Counted from the stretch's first letter, positions 11,995 through 23,836 are shown. The stretch: DNA of 64,000 nt from Talpa occidentalis (GCF_014898055.3 NW_023601104.1:71903106-71967105); one strand, 5' to 3'. Notes: a model not told the origin generated them from the sequence alone. A program made the numbers and translations.

Positions 11995-12165
11995 AGTGGG
12001 GTCACAGAAAGAGTATGGGTTTTGCAATCACAGGGCAGAATCTTTGGTCTGTGACTTATTGACAGTGTAACATAGGGCACGTTAACTGCTCTGAGGTTCA
12101 GTGTTTATATTTATCAAGACAAAGGTCTTGCTAGTGCTCCCCAAGGTCTTCATGGGGATGAAAAG
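11995..12165 (+). mobile_element. MIR, sense
   Basis: cacagaaagagtatgggttt, gtgacttattgacagtgtaa and ctctgaggttcagtg follow MIR order. Confidence 0.55.
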
Positions 12166-12184
12166 AAGGCTCTAGGTTAGCAGC

Positions 12185-12330
12185 CAGCAAAGGGGATAAC
12201 ACTGGCCTTGGAGCCAGAGAGCCTGGGTTCAAATTCTGGTTCTGTCCCTTGCAAGGTATGTGACCTGAGACACGTTATTTTACATTCTCTGTGACTCAGT
12301 TTCCTTTATTTGTGGTGCTGTTAGTAGCCA
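12185..12330 (+). mobile_element. MIR, sense
   Basis: ggccttggagccagagagcc, gggttcaaattctggttctg and gtgactcagtttcc are diagnostic MIR segments. Confidence 0.8.
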
Positions 12331-13640
12331 AGTGGCCTGGCACATACTAAACACCACCTAAGTGCCAGCTAATGAAGACACTGAGTGTCAGGCACTTGAT
12401 AGGTGGGCCTTCCTTCCTCCTGCCTCCAGGAGGGAGCCCAGGGATGCATAGGACCCGGGGCCTATGCTCTTCAGCCCACCCATGTCGGTTCATGATAAAT
12501 CTGGAATACCTGAGCCTTCCCTTTTTTCTGTTGAGTCAATGACAAGTAAACCCTTTCTCTGTGTCACTGCAGTCACCATAGATTCCCCCACCCATCAGGT
12601 ATATGGAACCTGCTTGCTCCCCACCCCCATGCTTCTCATTTCAGGGGTAAGTGCAGCCCAGCCTTGGACACAGCTTGCTCCCAGCCTTGCTCCCAGCTCC
12701 AGCACCAGCGTGGTCTCCAGCTGGGCTTGACTCAGGGTGCTTTATACTGTGGCCTGAACTCTGGCTCCCGGAACCTTCCCAAGGCTTGTTTGGATCCGTT
12801 GTTTCTTGGATTTATTAGTTTTAGCTCACTTGCTAGACTGTGCCAACCTCAGTCCTCTTTCCCACCTGACAACAACCCCAAACTCTGAGAGGGAAGCTCA
12901 GCCCCAGCCCTGGAGCTGGTGGAGGTGTGCCAGATCCTGAACTGAGAAAAGATTCTGCTGCTGCTGAGAAGTTGACAACAAAGACAGCGAATGTCTATAC
13001 AGCCTCCTTCTGTGTCTCTCAGAAACCACTCTGGCCTGTGTCCACTCTAGGCCTGGGGTCCCAGGAAGGGAAGAGAGCTGAGAACTCCCAAGACCCACTG
13101 TAACCTTATCCTGAAGCAAGAGGCTGCACTGAGGCATCCCATACAGGTGGTCCTCCAGGCCCTGTAGGAATGTGCCCTGTATTACATCTCACCACTTCCC
13201 CAACTGCCCGCACCATGGCCAGACCCTTCCGCTGCCTGGTAGTGTGACTTTCAGAACTCTGAACCAGTGCTCCTGGTCCCTTTTCTGTGCAATGGTGGTT
13301 TTGAGAGTTTTCTTGCCCACTCATCATCCCACAGCTCCTACCGGGTATCTCCAGCCAAATGCACTCCACTCATCACTCGTGGTTAATCACATAATGTGGT
13401 TTCCAGATCCCTCCACAGTGGACCCTTGATCCCAGGCCTGCATTCATCTCCACAGAAAAGCAACTGTGACAATAACAAAATCAGCAAATACTTAGGGACC
13501 TAGCATGTGACTGGCATCTCCCCTGGTGCAGTGGGGTGGGCACCCAGGTATCACACCTAGTCTCTGTCCTCCGGAGCTGACCACAGAAAGGAGAGCTGAC
13601 CTCACATGTGCGGTTGGTGGGGACCATGTGCTTTATGCCT
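12331..13640. other. No gene or clear repeat seen
   Basis: Moderate GC content. No coding homology was recognised on either strand. Confidence 0.5.
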
Positions 13641-13644
13641 AGAT

Positions 13645-13830
13645 ATTAAAAGTTAGGGGGGTGTAACTAAAGTGGTGAAGTTTCTTTTTAATTTAGTGAA
13701 AATGTTCTGAAAGTGATCGTGTTGAAGTTTGCACACATCTGTAAACATACCGAAAACCACTGACTGAATTGCACACTTTAAATGGATGGTTTGTATGGTA
13801 TGTGAATTACACTTCAAAAAGTCAGTTTAG
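13645..13830 (+). mobile_element. Old LINE-1 3' end, sense
   Basis: aaatgttctgaaagtgatcg, gaattgcacactttaaatgg and atgtgaattacacttcaaaa are characteristic L1M 3'-terminal motifs. Confidence 0.7.
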
Positions 13831-13839
13831 TGGCTCTTT

Positions 13840-15730
13840 TAAAAATTAAATTTTATCATGGGTATGTAGGTGTAGGAAAAGGACATCGTTGCAGCTTCCA
13901 TAGGAGTCTTGGAATGTACCCCACACAGATAAGGGGGAACTACTGTATTAGGCATTTTCAATTGGATTAAAATTTGACAACCTGAGCCTCATGATATATA
14001 AAAGTTTATTTAGTAATATGTGTCAGGCAGTGTGAATTTAAATTAAAAAAAGCTGCTTAAGATTTTATTTTTTAGGTACACGTCTTATTTTTTATTTCAA
14101 AAGTTTTACAGTTACATAAAATGTGTCCTGTCTTCCTACCTTGAAAGTATTCCTTCATAAAGCTCTAAGGCCAGCTTTGGAGGGAAGTTCTCCCAGTCCT
14201 TGGAGTTCTGCATGGGAATGTGGCAGTGCAGGAAGAGCTGGTCTGGCCCTCCCGCCTCCCCCACCCCATCTTCTCCCCACACCCTGTCTTCCCCACTCAC
14301 TTCCCTCTGTCCTGCATGTTGAGAGGCCTCAGAAAAGGCTGGTGAGGTATTTAACTTACAAGTTCCAGCTTCATCACCCGCCCCCGCCCCCCCCACCCTG
14401 TCACCTCTATGGTGGGGAGTGTGCACCCTGGTGTTGGGCCTGCCCTTGGAAGGTCAGACCCAGGGAAGACACCGTCACAAACCCACCTGGACTAGGGGGC
14501 TTTTGACCAGAGAATGTGGAGCATGGTCCAGAGCAGCCATACAGCGGAGCACTCGGTGATCTTGGAAAGGTTCTGTAGCTGTCCTGTCTCAAAGGGTAGT
14601 CACTAGCCAGGGAGGGCATAGAGCACATGGGGTGGCTAGTGTAACTGAAAAACTGAAGTTTTAATTAAAACATTTAAAATTAAGTAACATTTAAATTTAA
14701 TTGCTACATGTGGCTGGTAGCTGTCATTATTTGACAGCCTAAGTCTAGAAAGCAGGCGGCGGGGGTGGGGGTGGGGGTCTCTGAATGGACATGTCCCGTT
14801 GACTTGGTCCATGGGGCGAGGGCAGGCTGGAGGGGGAACAGACTGGGGCTCCCAGATCTCAGGATGATACTAGGAAGGGAAATGAGATTTGTTCTCAAAA
14901 GGAAACTACCATAAAAGGCAGCATTTGATCGTTCTGAGAAAAAGACAGAATGACTGTGGGCTGGGGGAGAGGAGTGACTTGAGGGCACCCCGAACAAGTT
15001 GTTTGGAGAATTTTGTGGAGACCTATTTCACATAAGAGGCCTACTTTGGTAGTTCAGGCCTGCCTGGACTGTGGGTCTTGGCAGAGAGAGAATGCCCTGT
15101 TATTTTTTCTGCCGAGGCCATGTGAACAGGGCAGGCCATGTGCATAGTTTCCATGGCATAATCGGACTATAAAGCCCTGTGTGTCTGTGGGGGAGGGGTC
15201 AGGAGAGGCCCTCAGCCCAGCCTCAGTCAGAACTGGGCACTGGCCCAGGAGGCACTTTCCCTCCCAGTTCCTGCAGGGTCCTGTAAGGTGGGGAGGGCTG
15301 TGCTTGACCGACCTGGGCTTTTGGAAACTCATTTGGTTGCTGATTGGGGTAAGGGTGTTGGCTCTTCCAGACACTTGGCCATGAGGTAGAGGAAAGATAA
15401 TTTCCAGAGAACTGGGCAGGGTGGAGGCTCAGGCACAATACAGAATGTGGATTCACTAGGAGGCGAAATGAGGTCTATAAAGGAGGGCCTCCTTGTCTGC
15501 ACTTGGCTACAGGCTCCGACCTGCAAAACAGAAGCTGCCTGCAGGCTGGCCGGAGCCCAGCCCCTAGGAAAAACAATCACTTTCCTAGAAGGCTCCTCTG
15601 TAGGTTCGTTGAACCCCTTTATCTGCTGGAAGAAGGATGTCTCTAAAACAAAGCAGTTATCTTATCGCCCCCTCCCTACCCTGGCTCCAAAGTGGGGCTT
15701 CTCTGATCAAAGTCAGGGATGCAGGGCATG
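13840..15730. other. No gene seen; two G-quadruplex-type runs
   Basis: Apart from the MER-like fragment at 14640, this holds a C-rich run at 14376-14398 and a G-rich run at about 14755-14778. No homology recognised. Confidence 0.5.
14640..14760 (+). mobile_element. Ancient DNA-transposon-like MER fragment
   Basis: An A/T-rich stretch followed by gctacatgtggctggtagct and atttgacagcc resembles a common mammalian non-autonomous element. A related piece occurs at 23690-23812. Family not certain. Confidence 0.35.
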
Positions 15731-15734
15731 GCTG

Positions 15735-15808
15735 ACATTCAATGAACTAGTAGGTAACAGGTGCTATGCTAAATGTTTGCACTCTGATCTCATTTGGAAC
15801 AAATCTAG
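15735..15808 (-). mobile_element. MIR fragment, antisense
   Basis: attcaatgaactagtaggta followed by caggtgctatgctaaatgtt and gatctcattt fits the MIR start read in reverse. Confidence 0.5.
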
Positions 15809-15818
15809 ATTAATACTT

Positions 15819-16042
15819 TAGAAAACCTAAATAAGGGACCAGGAAAAAAGACTAATTATAATAAAGTAAAAATCAAAATCAACAAGCAACTATAAATCAG
15901 AGACACACTATGGGGGATTCGGGGGAGGGAGATGGATCAAAGCAAGGGGGGTGGGAATTGTATGGGGACTATAACCAAGATAAAAATGCATACATTGTGC
16001 AAAAATGAAAAATGATATAAAAAATATATTAAATAAATAAAA
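15819..16042 (+). repeat. Unidentified dispersed repeat, copy 1
   Basis: About 220 bp starting tagaaaacctaaataaggga, with a G-rich centre (gggggattcgggggaggg), gggaattgtatggggactat and an A/T-rich end. A near-identical copy lies at 34066-34315. The 3' A-richness and central polypurine tract suggest a truncated LINE-1 3' UTR of a lineage-specific family, but I do not recognise it. Confidence 0.7.
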
Positions 16043-16049
16043 TCATTGT

Positions 16050-16215
16050 AATAGCTAATTGTTCTTGACTGTCTCCCAAGGGACCAGACAGCAATTCATT
16101 TGATCCTCACCAACCTCCCTGTCAATGGGGTGAGGGAAAGTATGCCTCATCTCTAGTTTTGTTCCAAATCACTCAACTGGGAACTATCCCAGTCAGGATT
16201 TGAACCCAGATTTTC
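16050..16215 (-). mobile_element. MIR, antisense
   Basis: tttgatcctcaccaacctcc, then gtcaggatttgaacccagat, is the MIR core in reverse. Confidence 0.65.
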
Positions 16216-16229
16216 TGACCCCATACTCC

Positions 16230-17000
16230 TTGCCTTTAGCCACTGATTTTCTTGAGAGATGTTTAGTATGCAGACTTTTGAGGCCCTGTCCTAGAACCTT
16301 TGGAATAGACTCTCATTCTGACTTATCCAAGTTATCCCAAAATTCTTCTTTCCCTTTTCTCCCTGGCTCCTTGGAGTCTCAGATGTTGCCTCTCAAAGTC
16401 GATGGTCCCTGGAGAGTGGCTGTCTGTCTGTCTGCTCTGGGTTTGTTGTGACGCGCTTGTGGGGTGGCAGCCCAAGGCCAGGGAGGTTGCCCAAGACAAT
16501 TCTGCCTTTCTGAGGGGCCTGTCTCAGGCCGTAGCCCGCACACACAATTCCCTCTGTCTCTACCAGGGCAGAAAGGCACATTATTGTGGTCGGGTGACTC
16601 GGACTCTGCTGGGGTGATGTTGTGGTCCCCCTACAGGGTGCCTCCCCATGCCAGCAGGCTGGCCAGAGGCTGGGTGGGAGGAGGGGTGCAGTGCACGAAG
16701 GGCCTGGGGGGGACCTTCCTCTTGAGGTCCTGCCTGGCCTCCCTTATCAGACTGTCCCCCACCCTCATCACCTCCTTCCTCTAAACCAGTCACACATCCC
16801 AGCCTTGGGATCCCCCGAGGCCAATCACTCTGGGAAAGCACATGCATGGTGCCTGGTACAACGGGCCCTCCCCAGGGGGACTTTCTCTTTGTTTTTCTTT
16901 TCTGGTTTCTCAGGACTGGACTTTTTACATGCTAGGGATAATTTTGTGATCAGGAATTTTGACAGAGACACTGAAAACAAGTGTGTTCTTTATAGTGAAG
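16230..17000. other. No gene or clear repeat seen
   Basis: GC-rich patch 16380-16850 with open frames on both strands but no recognisable protein. Confidence 0.5.
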
Positions 17001-17004
17001 GCAA

Positions 17005-17230
17005 TCCCAGTTTGCTAAGCCCTTAGAAAGCACCAGGCAGCTGCCAGAGCCGTCTCCCAGCAGCCCCGGGAGGACTGTGTTCTTTCTAGCCCTACGGTTA
17101 AGTGTGAAACACGGGGGCGCAGAGAACCTGAGTGACTTGCCCGAGTTGGCAAAGTTAATAAACAATGCAGCCGCGAGTCAAACTCAATTCCGACTGAGTT
17201 CAAGTCCATGTTTTTGACAACTGTGTCTTA
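17005..17230 (-). mobile_element. MIR, antisense
   Basis: acctgagtgacttgcccgag and the flanking cgcgagtcaaactcaa are MIR core motifs in reverse. Confidence 0.6.
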
Positions 17231-17235
17231 GCCCC

Positions 17236-17700
17236 TGTATTAGTTTCCCAGGGCTGCTATACAAAGTACCCAAAACTGGGTGGCCTAAAACAGACGTGTT
17301 GTTTCACAGTCCCGGAGACTGGAAGACCCAGATCAAGGCGACGATAGGATCGGTTCTTTCTGAGGGCTGGGAGGGAGAAGCCACTCCATACCTCTCACCT
17401 AGTCGCTGCAGGTGTGCCAGCAATTGTTGGTGCTCCTCAACTTGGAGAAGCATCACCCCAATGTCTGCCTTCATCTTCATGTGTCGTTCCTTCCCGTGCG
17501 TGTGTGGAGGGTCCAAATTTCCCCTTATTATTAGGATACCGGTTGTGGTGGATCAGGACCCAACCTAATGACCTCAATTTAATTTGATCATTTGCAAAAA
17601 CCTTATTTCTAAATAAAACCACTTACTGGGGGTTAGAGCGTCAACATCTTCAAAGTCCACTAAGGACACAAAAAGGTGCCATTCTTTGCTCAGCGGCCCC
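17236..17700 (-). mobile_element. MaLR-type LTR (MLT1-like), antisense
   Basis: Opens tgtattagtttcccagggct with actgggtggcctaaaacag shortly after. This is the reverse of the MLT1 terminus, whose sense strand ends in the shared agcagccc..actaa motif. The far end has gggggttagagcgtcaacat. Confidence 0.6.
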
Positions 17701-18500
17701 GGCTTTCTTAGAAGAGTTTTTTAAAAAACTTCTTAGGAGCATTAAGAAAAGATGATGCTTCCCTCAGCTCCAAGGGCAAGAGAAACCCCTTCCTGGAGTC
17801 CCTGTCATTTGCTCACACATGGACAGCAGTGGTCAGCCCAGAGGCTGGACTGCACCGCTGCACGAACAACTGGACCTCCCGGAGACTGTGGAGGGAACAG
17901 CCAGCAGCATGGATGCTCTGAGTCCAGCAGCTGCACCAGGCCACGCTTAATGGTTCTTAAAACATCCCCCGTTTCCCCTCCAGTCCCTTTGCGCTCCCAG
18001 AGTCATCCTCCCTCACCTCCCTTCCCTGTGCTCTGAGTGGAGTCGGACTGAGGCAGAGGCCTGTCTCTGCAGCTCTAGAGGGCAGAGGGAGGCAGCTTGT
18101 CTTCTGCACCTCCAGGACACGCAAGCTATCCTACCCTATGAGTTATGCTCCTGTGGGCCTCAGTTAACAACCTGGCTCATCTGGAGAAGGCAGGGCCAGG
18201 GGAGGCCTCAGCTAGGGGCAGGGGTGTTGCTTCTTGGGACTTTCAGCCTCCAGGTAAGGTGGTGCTCTAGCCCCAGGGCCGGTGGGTTGGGTTGCGCCTC
18301 AGGCCTCTGTCCCAGCCCTGAATGAATCTGCCCAGCCTCCACTGCTCTTCCTCCCGCCACCCCCAACCAAGCTTCTGTTCAACTTGTCTCCTGGCTGGTT
18401 TCCTACATGTCAGCTTCAGTGTGCACACAGCTTTCCACAGTCACGCATGTCACACACAATCACACACAAATTCACACTTCGACACACATGTTCACACATG
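17701..18500. other. No gene seen
   Basis: Contains a CA-rich imperfect repeat at about 18420-18500 and otherwise nothing recognised. Confidence 0.5.
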
Positions 18501-18504
18501 TTAT

Positions 18505-18604
18505 GGTTGTTTCCAGTCTTGCTTTTTCAAACAAAGCTACAGTGAAAAATCTGGTACAGATCTCCTTTCCCACGGGTGTGAGTATATCCATGTGTATTAC
18601 AAAT
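18505..18604 (-). mobile_element. LINE-1 3'-region fragment, antisense
   Basis: ggttgtttccagtcttgctt, acaaagctacagtgaaaaat and tacagatctcctttcc match a standard L1M 3'-region pattern in reverse. Confidence 0.55.
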
Positions 18605-18616
18605 AATGTAAAATGG

Positions 18617-18885
18617 GGGCCTCCCTGGTGGTGCAAGGGGTTAAGCACCACACTATGAGGCAATCCTAAGCCTCTGCAGCACAGGTTCCATCCCTGGCCA
18701 GCCAGGGAGCGACCCACATGGCGCAGCAGACCTCTCCTGTCTCGCCCACTGCTCCCCTCAGCAGTGTATTTCAGTCAGTCTGCCTGTTCTGTTCCCCACT
18801 CTGTCTCTGGTGAGTCTTCTCATCCCCCGCCTCTCTGGCCTGTGCCCCAGCTCTTGTATGCATAAATAAATAAATATTTTTAAAA
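18617..18885 (+). mobile_element. tRNA-derived SINE, type A, sense
   Basis: Flanks aatgtaaaatgg (18605) and aatgcaaaatgg (18886). It inserted at the edge of a LINE-1 fragment. Confidence 0.92.
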
Positions 18886-19199
18886 AATGCAAAATGGACA
18901 CCGTGGTAGCTCTTCCTGGAACCTGGGGCACACATCTTCCTTAACCTCGGGCTATAGAAGTCTGATGGGCAACACTGCACACACGGAAGGCACTGGGTTT
19001 CCCCAGGGTCAAAGGCCACTTGCTTGGGCTGAAGAGACAAATCTTCAGTGGGTTCAGTCCATAAGGAATGAGCTAACACCGCCTGGATTGGAAGGACAGG
19101 AGTATTAAATTATAGGTCTGCTGAGAAGGACATTTGCAAACCAAAGTGCATGGTGCTCAGGCATTTGCCTACTGCTTCACTTAGCGATATGCCCAGGAA

Positions 19200-19312
19200 C
19201 ACAACTTGCCATGCACTGTGCTGGGGCCAAGGTGCCGTGGAGACAAGGCAGGGCAGGCCCTGCCTTCATGGAGCCTGCAGTCAATTGGTGGAGACAGACA
19301 CAAAGCAGTCCA
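19200..19312 (+). mobile_element. L2/MIR3-like fragment
   Basis: gccctgccttcatggagcct, then gcagtcaattggtggagaca, resembles the common L2/MIR3 segment. Confidence 0.4.
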
Positions 19313-19390
19313 TACAAAAGTGAGGCCAGCTGTGATAGAAAAGCAGAGAATGGAAAGAACTTTCCTCAGCTGAGGCCAACCACAGACTTT

Positions 19391-19699
19391 TTTTTTTATA
19401 GAGGCATGTTTTTTTATTTATTTATTTGTTTGTTTATTTGCTTGTTTGTTTATACATGCACTGGGTACAGTCAGAAGCGTGGAAGGGTGAGAGAATTCAC
19501 CAGAGCCAGAGCGGGGAGCAGAGCAGGCAGAAGGACCGAAGTACACTGCTGAGGGGAGCAGCGCGCGGCAGGAGAGGTCTGCGCGCCATGTGGGACCCTC
19601 CTCCAGTGGCCGGGGAGCAGCCGGGGATCGAACCGAAGCTGCAGAGGCCGCGGGCAGCTTCGCAACCCAGCACTCAACCGCTGCACCACCGGGGAGGCC
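19391..19699 (-). mobile_element. tRNA-derived SINE, type B, antisense, left unit of a tandem pair
   Basis: Flanked by ccaaccacagactttt at 19376 and 19700. Its tail contains the non-SINE motif tagaggcatg, shared with the right unit. Confidence 0.92.
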
Positions 19700-19715
19700 C
19701 CAACCACAGACTTTT

Positions 19716-20031
19716 TTTTTTTTTTTTTTAATAGAGGCATGTTTTATTTATTTATTTGTTTGTTTGTTTGTTTGTTTTTTGTTTATACATGCACTGGGTA
19801 CAGTCAGAAGCGCGGGAGGGTGAGAGAATTCACCAGAGCCAGAGCGGGGAGCAGAGCAGGCAGAAGGACCGAAGTACACTGCTGAGGGGAGCAGCGGGCG
19901 GCAGGAGAGGTCTGCGCGCCATGTGGGACCCTCCTCCGGTGGAGGGGTAGCAGCCGGAGATCAAACCGGCGCCTCAGAGGCGGTGGGAGCTTCATAACCC
20001 AGCCCTCAACCGCTGAGCCACCGGGGAGGCC
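19716..20031 (-). mobile_element. tRNA-derived SINE, type B, antisense, right unit of a tandem pair
   Basis: Flanked by ccaaccacagactttt at 19700 and 20032. The body is almost identical to the left unit, but the head differs at many sites (for example ggcggtgggagcttcataac). Confidence 0.92.
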
Positions 20032-20047
20032 CCAACCACAGACTTTT

Positions 20048-20680
20048 GAGGAAGAAAAACTGGTTGTCTTTGGAAAGGAGGAGAGAGTGGGGCAGGGAAT
20101 GATTACTTTCTCTGCTATCCCTCTGCCATCACACTGGAAGGATGCGGGTTTAACTTTCTTAAAACTTATAAGCAACCCTCTGCTGTTTTTTTTTTTACTG
20201 CAGCCCCTTCAGGTTTTCCCTGGGCTACCCCAGAGCCTCTGTCCTCTTCCCTGGTCATCTTTCTACACAGCTCCTTTCTCTCACCTGCGCTGGGCAGGTA
20301 GGGGTGTGGGATGGGTTTTGAGGTGGATGCTGCCACCTGGGCACAGCCAGAGCTATGGTGGTACCACTTTGTTGCTGCCCAACAGCAGCCTCACAGGTGC
20401 TATAGAGCAAGGAGCGCTGTCTCCTGCCCCCTTGGCCTGGGCGTGCAACCTGGGCACAGAAGCTGCTCCGGGCTGCACTTACCAGCCAGCTCACCCTTCC
20501 GGACACACAGGAAAGCAGCGATCTGATAAAACTGGGCAGCAGCAAGATGTCACTCACTTACTGTGGTCTCCCTCCCACGGATATCTGCATCCTGCATGAT
20601 ACCAGAGGACTCTGCTTAATGGCAAGGAGGTAATTGCTAATTATAGAGGCCACCAAGGCAGGGGGTGGGAAGATTTTATT
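20048..20680. other. No gene or clear repeat seen
   Basis: Open frames on both strands up to 170 codons, without homology or splice support. Confidence 0.5.
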
Positions 20681-20683
20681 TGG

Positions 20684-21355
20684 GTGTCACAGGGACCTTT
20701 CCATATTGGCAACAGCTTACTTCAGGCTGGTGGTTTCCTCTGTAATTTCTGCCCTGGTGTTATCGTTGTTTCAACTTTGAGGAATCTGTAGACTTCCTCA
20801 TATTTGGTGCCCCTCATGCTCACCAAACACACTTTCTGAAAAGTCACTTCCATCGTGACAGATCCACAGAGCATTCACCAATGTAGTGCTACTTTACTGA
20901 GGGAACCAGACTGGAAAGTGATGGTGTAGGGTAAGGTAAAAAGTATCAGGCTTTTCTGCCCTCCCGCCATCAGGATAGATGACGGAACCCTGCGGTCCTG
21001 AATGCATGCCTGATGGCGGGCACCTGGAGTAGGGTGTGGGCATAGGTAGATGGGATTCACCTGGGCTGAGAGACTGAGTTTATAAGGGTGGCGTCATGGG
21101 GATGCCAGCAGAAGCCAAGAACGAACTGAAGCCGAGAGAAGAAGAGAAGCAGAGAGAACGCCAGAGAGAGCCCAGATAGAGTGAGGATTTGCTGGGGGCT
21201 GGGAGGACTGCCAGCCTCCTGGCCCCCCAGCACCCCTGCCTGCCCTATGCCTGGTAAATCTAAATAAAAGACCTGCAAATAAAGGACTCTAACTCCTCCT
21301 TTACCAGGTCTGCTGGATCAGAAAACCTGCTCTGTGCCCATGTCCTGCTGCTACA
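20684..21355 (+). mobile_element. Possible LTR (3' half best supported)
   Basis: The stretch from about 21070 carries a TATA-like ttataag (21078-21084), an AATAAA signal near 21262 and a CA terminus at about 21353. The order fits a retroviral promoter-R-U5 layout. A TG start at 20684 is a guess. No primer-binding site or target duplication is recognised. Confidence 0.3.
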
Positions 21356-21359
21356 GATG

Positions 21360-22029
21360 GTTATTTATGTAAGCAGGGGTGGGGCTGTTTTTCAGCCTCT
21401 AGAACTAGTCTGTTGAATGAAATATTATGAACCAGGCTGGCACACATGCAGGGCTGCACTGGCAAAAGGGCTGCACTGGGCAGGGTAGAGGAGGGCATCT
21501 CAGCAAGCAGGCAAGGGCCCTAATGAGCTCATCTTCCTGACCAAGGAGTCAAAAAATGGCCCCAGCCAAAAAAAAAAAAAAGAAAAAGAAAAATGGCCCC
21601 AACCATAAATCAATAGTGCTTCAAGGATACGATTTAAAGTTACAAAAATAACCACAGAAAAACTGAAAAATTTAATGACTAAAACCAAGAGGATTGTGGG
21701 GGCTGGGGTTAGTGAGTGAAATCCTCACCGTTCTTGGGCAGGAGTCACAGGTAACTCAAGTTTATAAGTGAAAAGTTAGCAGCAAATTACTTAGTATTAG
21801 AATGACGGCCAGCTCAATGCAGGAGAGGAAAGTCAGGCTCGTTGTCTGGGAGGGAGGCGCAGAGGTGGGCAGGGAAGAGTTGCTTTTTTCTACTGCCCTC
21901 TGTGAGCACTCTGAAGTGATGGGTAGGTTTAGCTTTCATTAAACTTACAACAAATACTGTCTCAGTTTCCCACATTTTCCATACTGGGCATGTATGAGGA
22001 TGCTGGTGTGTAATAACAAGAGAACACAT
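21360..22029. other. No gene or clear repeat seen
   Basis: Only an A-rich interruption (21568-21590) stands out. Confidence 0.5.
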
Positions 22030-22440
22030 GACAAGTTTGATGTATTTTTTCATTTTATTGTAAAAATCTGACATGACATAAAATCTGTAAAATTTACCCT
22101 TGTAACCATTTTGAATGGATTGTTCAGTAGTAGTAGCTATACTTACCTTGTGCAACAGAGTTCTAGAGCTTTTTCATCCTGTAACTGAAAACTCTATCTC
22201 CTTTTCCCCTTCCCCCAGCCCTGGCAACTACCATTTTATTTTCTGTTTCTATGAATCTGAAAGTGGAGTCATAACACTAGTTGTCCTGTTTACACAATGT
22301 CCTCAGGTTTCATCCATGTTGTCACATGTAACAGGATTTCCTTCTCTTTTAAAGACTGTGTAATATTCCACTGTTTATGTACCACTTTTTCTTTAGCCAT
22401 TCACCCATGAATTGCTCCCACCTCTTATACAAATAATGTC
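22030..22440 (-). mobile_element. Old LINE-1 3' region, antisense
   Basis: ccctggcaactaccatttta, catgtaacaggatttccttc and gtgtaatattccactgttta are standard L1M 3' motifs in reverse. Confidence 0.75.
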
Positions 22441-23689
22441 ACAATGAATATGATGTTTGGTTTAATTTACTTCTATAAGACACTTAAACAGATGCAGAAA
22501 CTATAGTTGGAGAAGGCCCAGACCTTGTGTAAGTGCTTCATGGGCCAGAACAGGCCCAGAGCATGAACTCTTGGGTTCTTGCCTTTTCTTTCCTGACATC
22601 TGGGGAGTTGGTCAAGGCCTGACCTCTTGGGATGGTCCGTAAGCCCAAGGAAATATGAGGTGGGCCAGAATCATGGAATATTGTGGAAGGTACACAGAAA
22701 GAAGCCAAGTTGGCATTAGTCTGGCACATAATTTTCTTTACTGTCCATCAACCTCTGCAGTATTTTCCACTGTCAGTGTTCTCCCAGTTTCTTGGTGTGG
22801 CTTCTGGTGCCTTTGAGCAGTTGTGGTCTGAGTTCAATGGGAAATGAATCTCCATTTGATTAACAGTCTCACTTTCCCATGAGTTCATTTTTCCCTTTTA
22901 CTCTTGGGCCTGTGCCTTAGTGTTCATTTTCAGGACTGGTTTAGATCTCTCCTGGGTTATCAGTCCCTGTTCCCCTGGTCCCTGACCATCCTGCTAGAGC
23001 AGATCTCTATCTAGACAAGAGACTGTGGGTGGAGTCATGTCATTGGGCTGGCCAACTTGGATGGCTTCCCACTGTGTTAGGTGACAGATTGTTCTTGGAC
23101 AGGAAATTATTTAAGTTCAGCTTTTCCTCTGATGATCTGGGAGGCACTCAGTCAACACATGGGGAAATGAAATCCCACAGGGACTTGGCCATTAGTGGAC
23201 CATGGAGCTGGGATCCTGAGGCACGGAATGAGAGACTTTCCACAGTAGGGGAAAGAGTGTGGGATATAGTGTCTTCAAAATTATGGGGGAGGGTGTTTCC
23301 CCATGGAGCTAGTGGGCGGTATGGAAGTTATTTCCTTCCTCACAGGACAGAGGCTTTGCAGCCACCTGGTAGCCTCACATGACCTTTTGTGAGGGCCTTC
23401 CAGAGGCAGTGGCTCTCAGAGGGAGATACTGAGTGACATTTGCCAGAGTTGAAGCAGCTGGTGTCTGTATCTAGGAAGGAGGTTGACACCAGAGGTCTTC
23501 CTCATTTCCCGTTCTACACCATCTGACTTTCCTGATGTACGTCGTTGATTGGGATGTTCCATTCTAATTTATCCTGCCTTTTCCCCTTCCAAGCCCTGGA
23601 GATGGGTGCAGGAAGGATGTTCTCTAAGGTGTAATGTCTAATATATATCCACTAGACAGATGTGCCTACTGACATTAACTTGTTTCCAA
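22441..23689. other. No gene or clear repeat seen
   Basis: No coding homology recognised. Confidence 0.5.
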
Positions 23690-23812
23690 TAAAAAATTCA
23701 GTCCTTAGTTGCACTAGCCACATTTCAAGACCCACATGTGGCCACTGGCTGCCGTAATGGATATTTCAACATCATAGAATGTTCCGTTGGACAGCACTGC
23801 CCTAAGTTTCTT
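23690..23812 (+). mobile_element. Ancient DNA-transposon-like MER fragment
   Basis: cactagccacatttcaagac, cccacatgtggccactggct and terminal gttggacagcactg match a common non-autonomous mammalian element. Family uncertain. Confidence 0.45.
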
Positions 23813-23836
23813 TTCTCCTTCCTCCTTATGATTCTT

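Noticed and set aside
19426..19731. Open frames across SINEs, including repeated near-identical peptides at several sites
   Set aside because: They are translations of the SINE body and recur at every copy. They are not genes.
20087..20599. 170-codon forward frame
   Set aside because: No recognisable domain, overlapping reverse-strand frames and no splice or promoter support.
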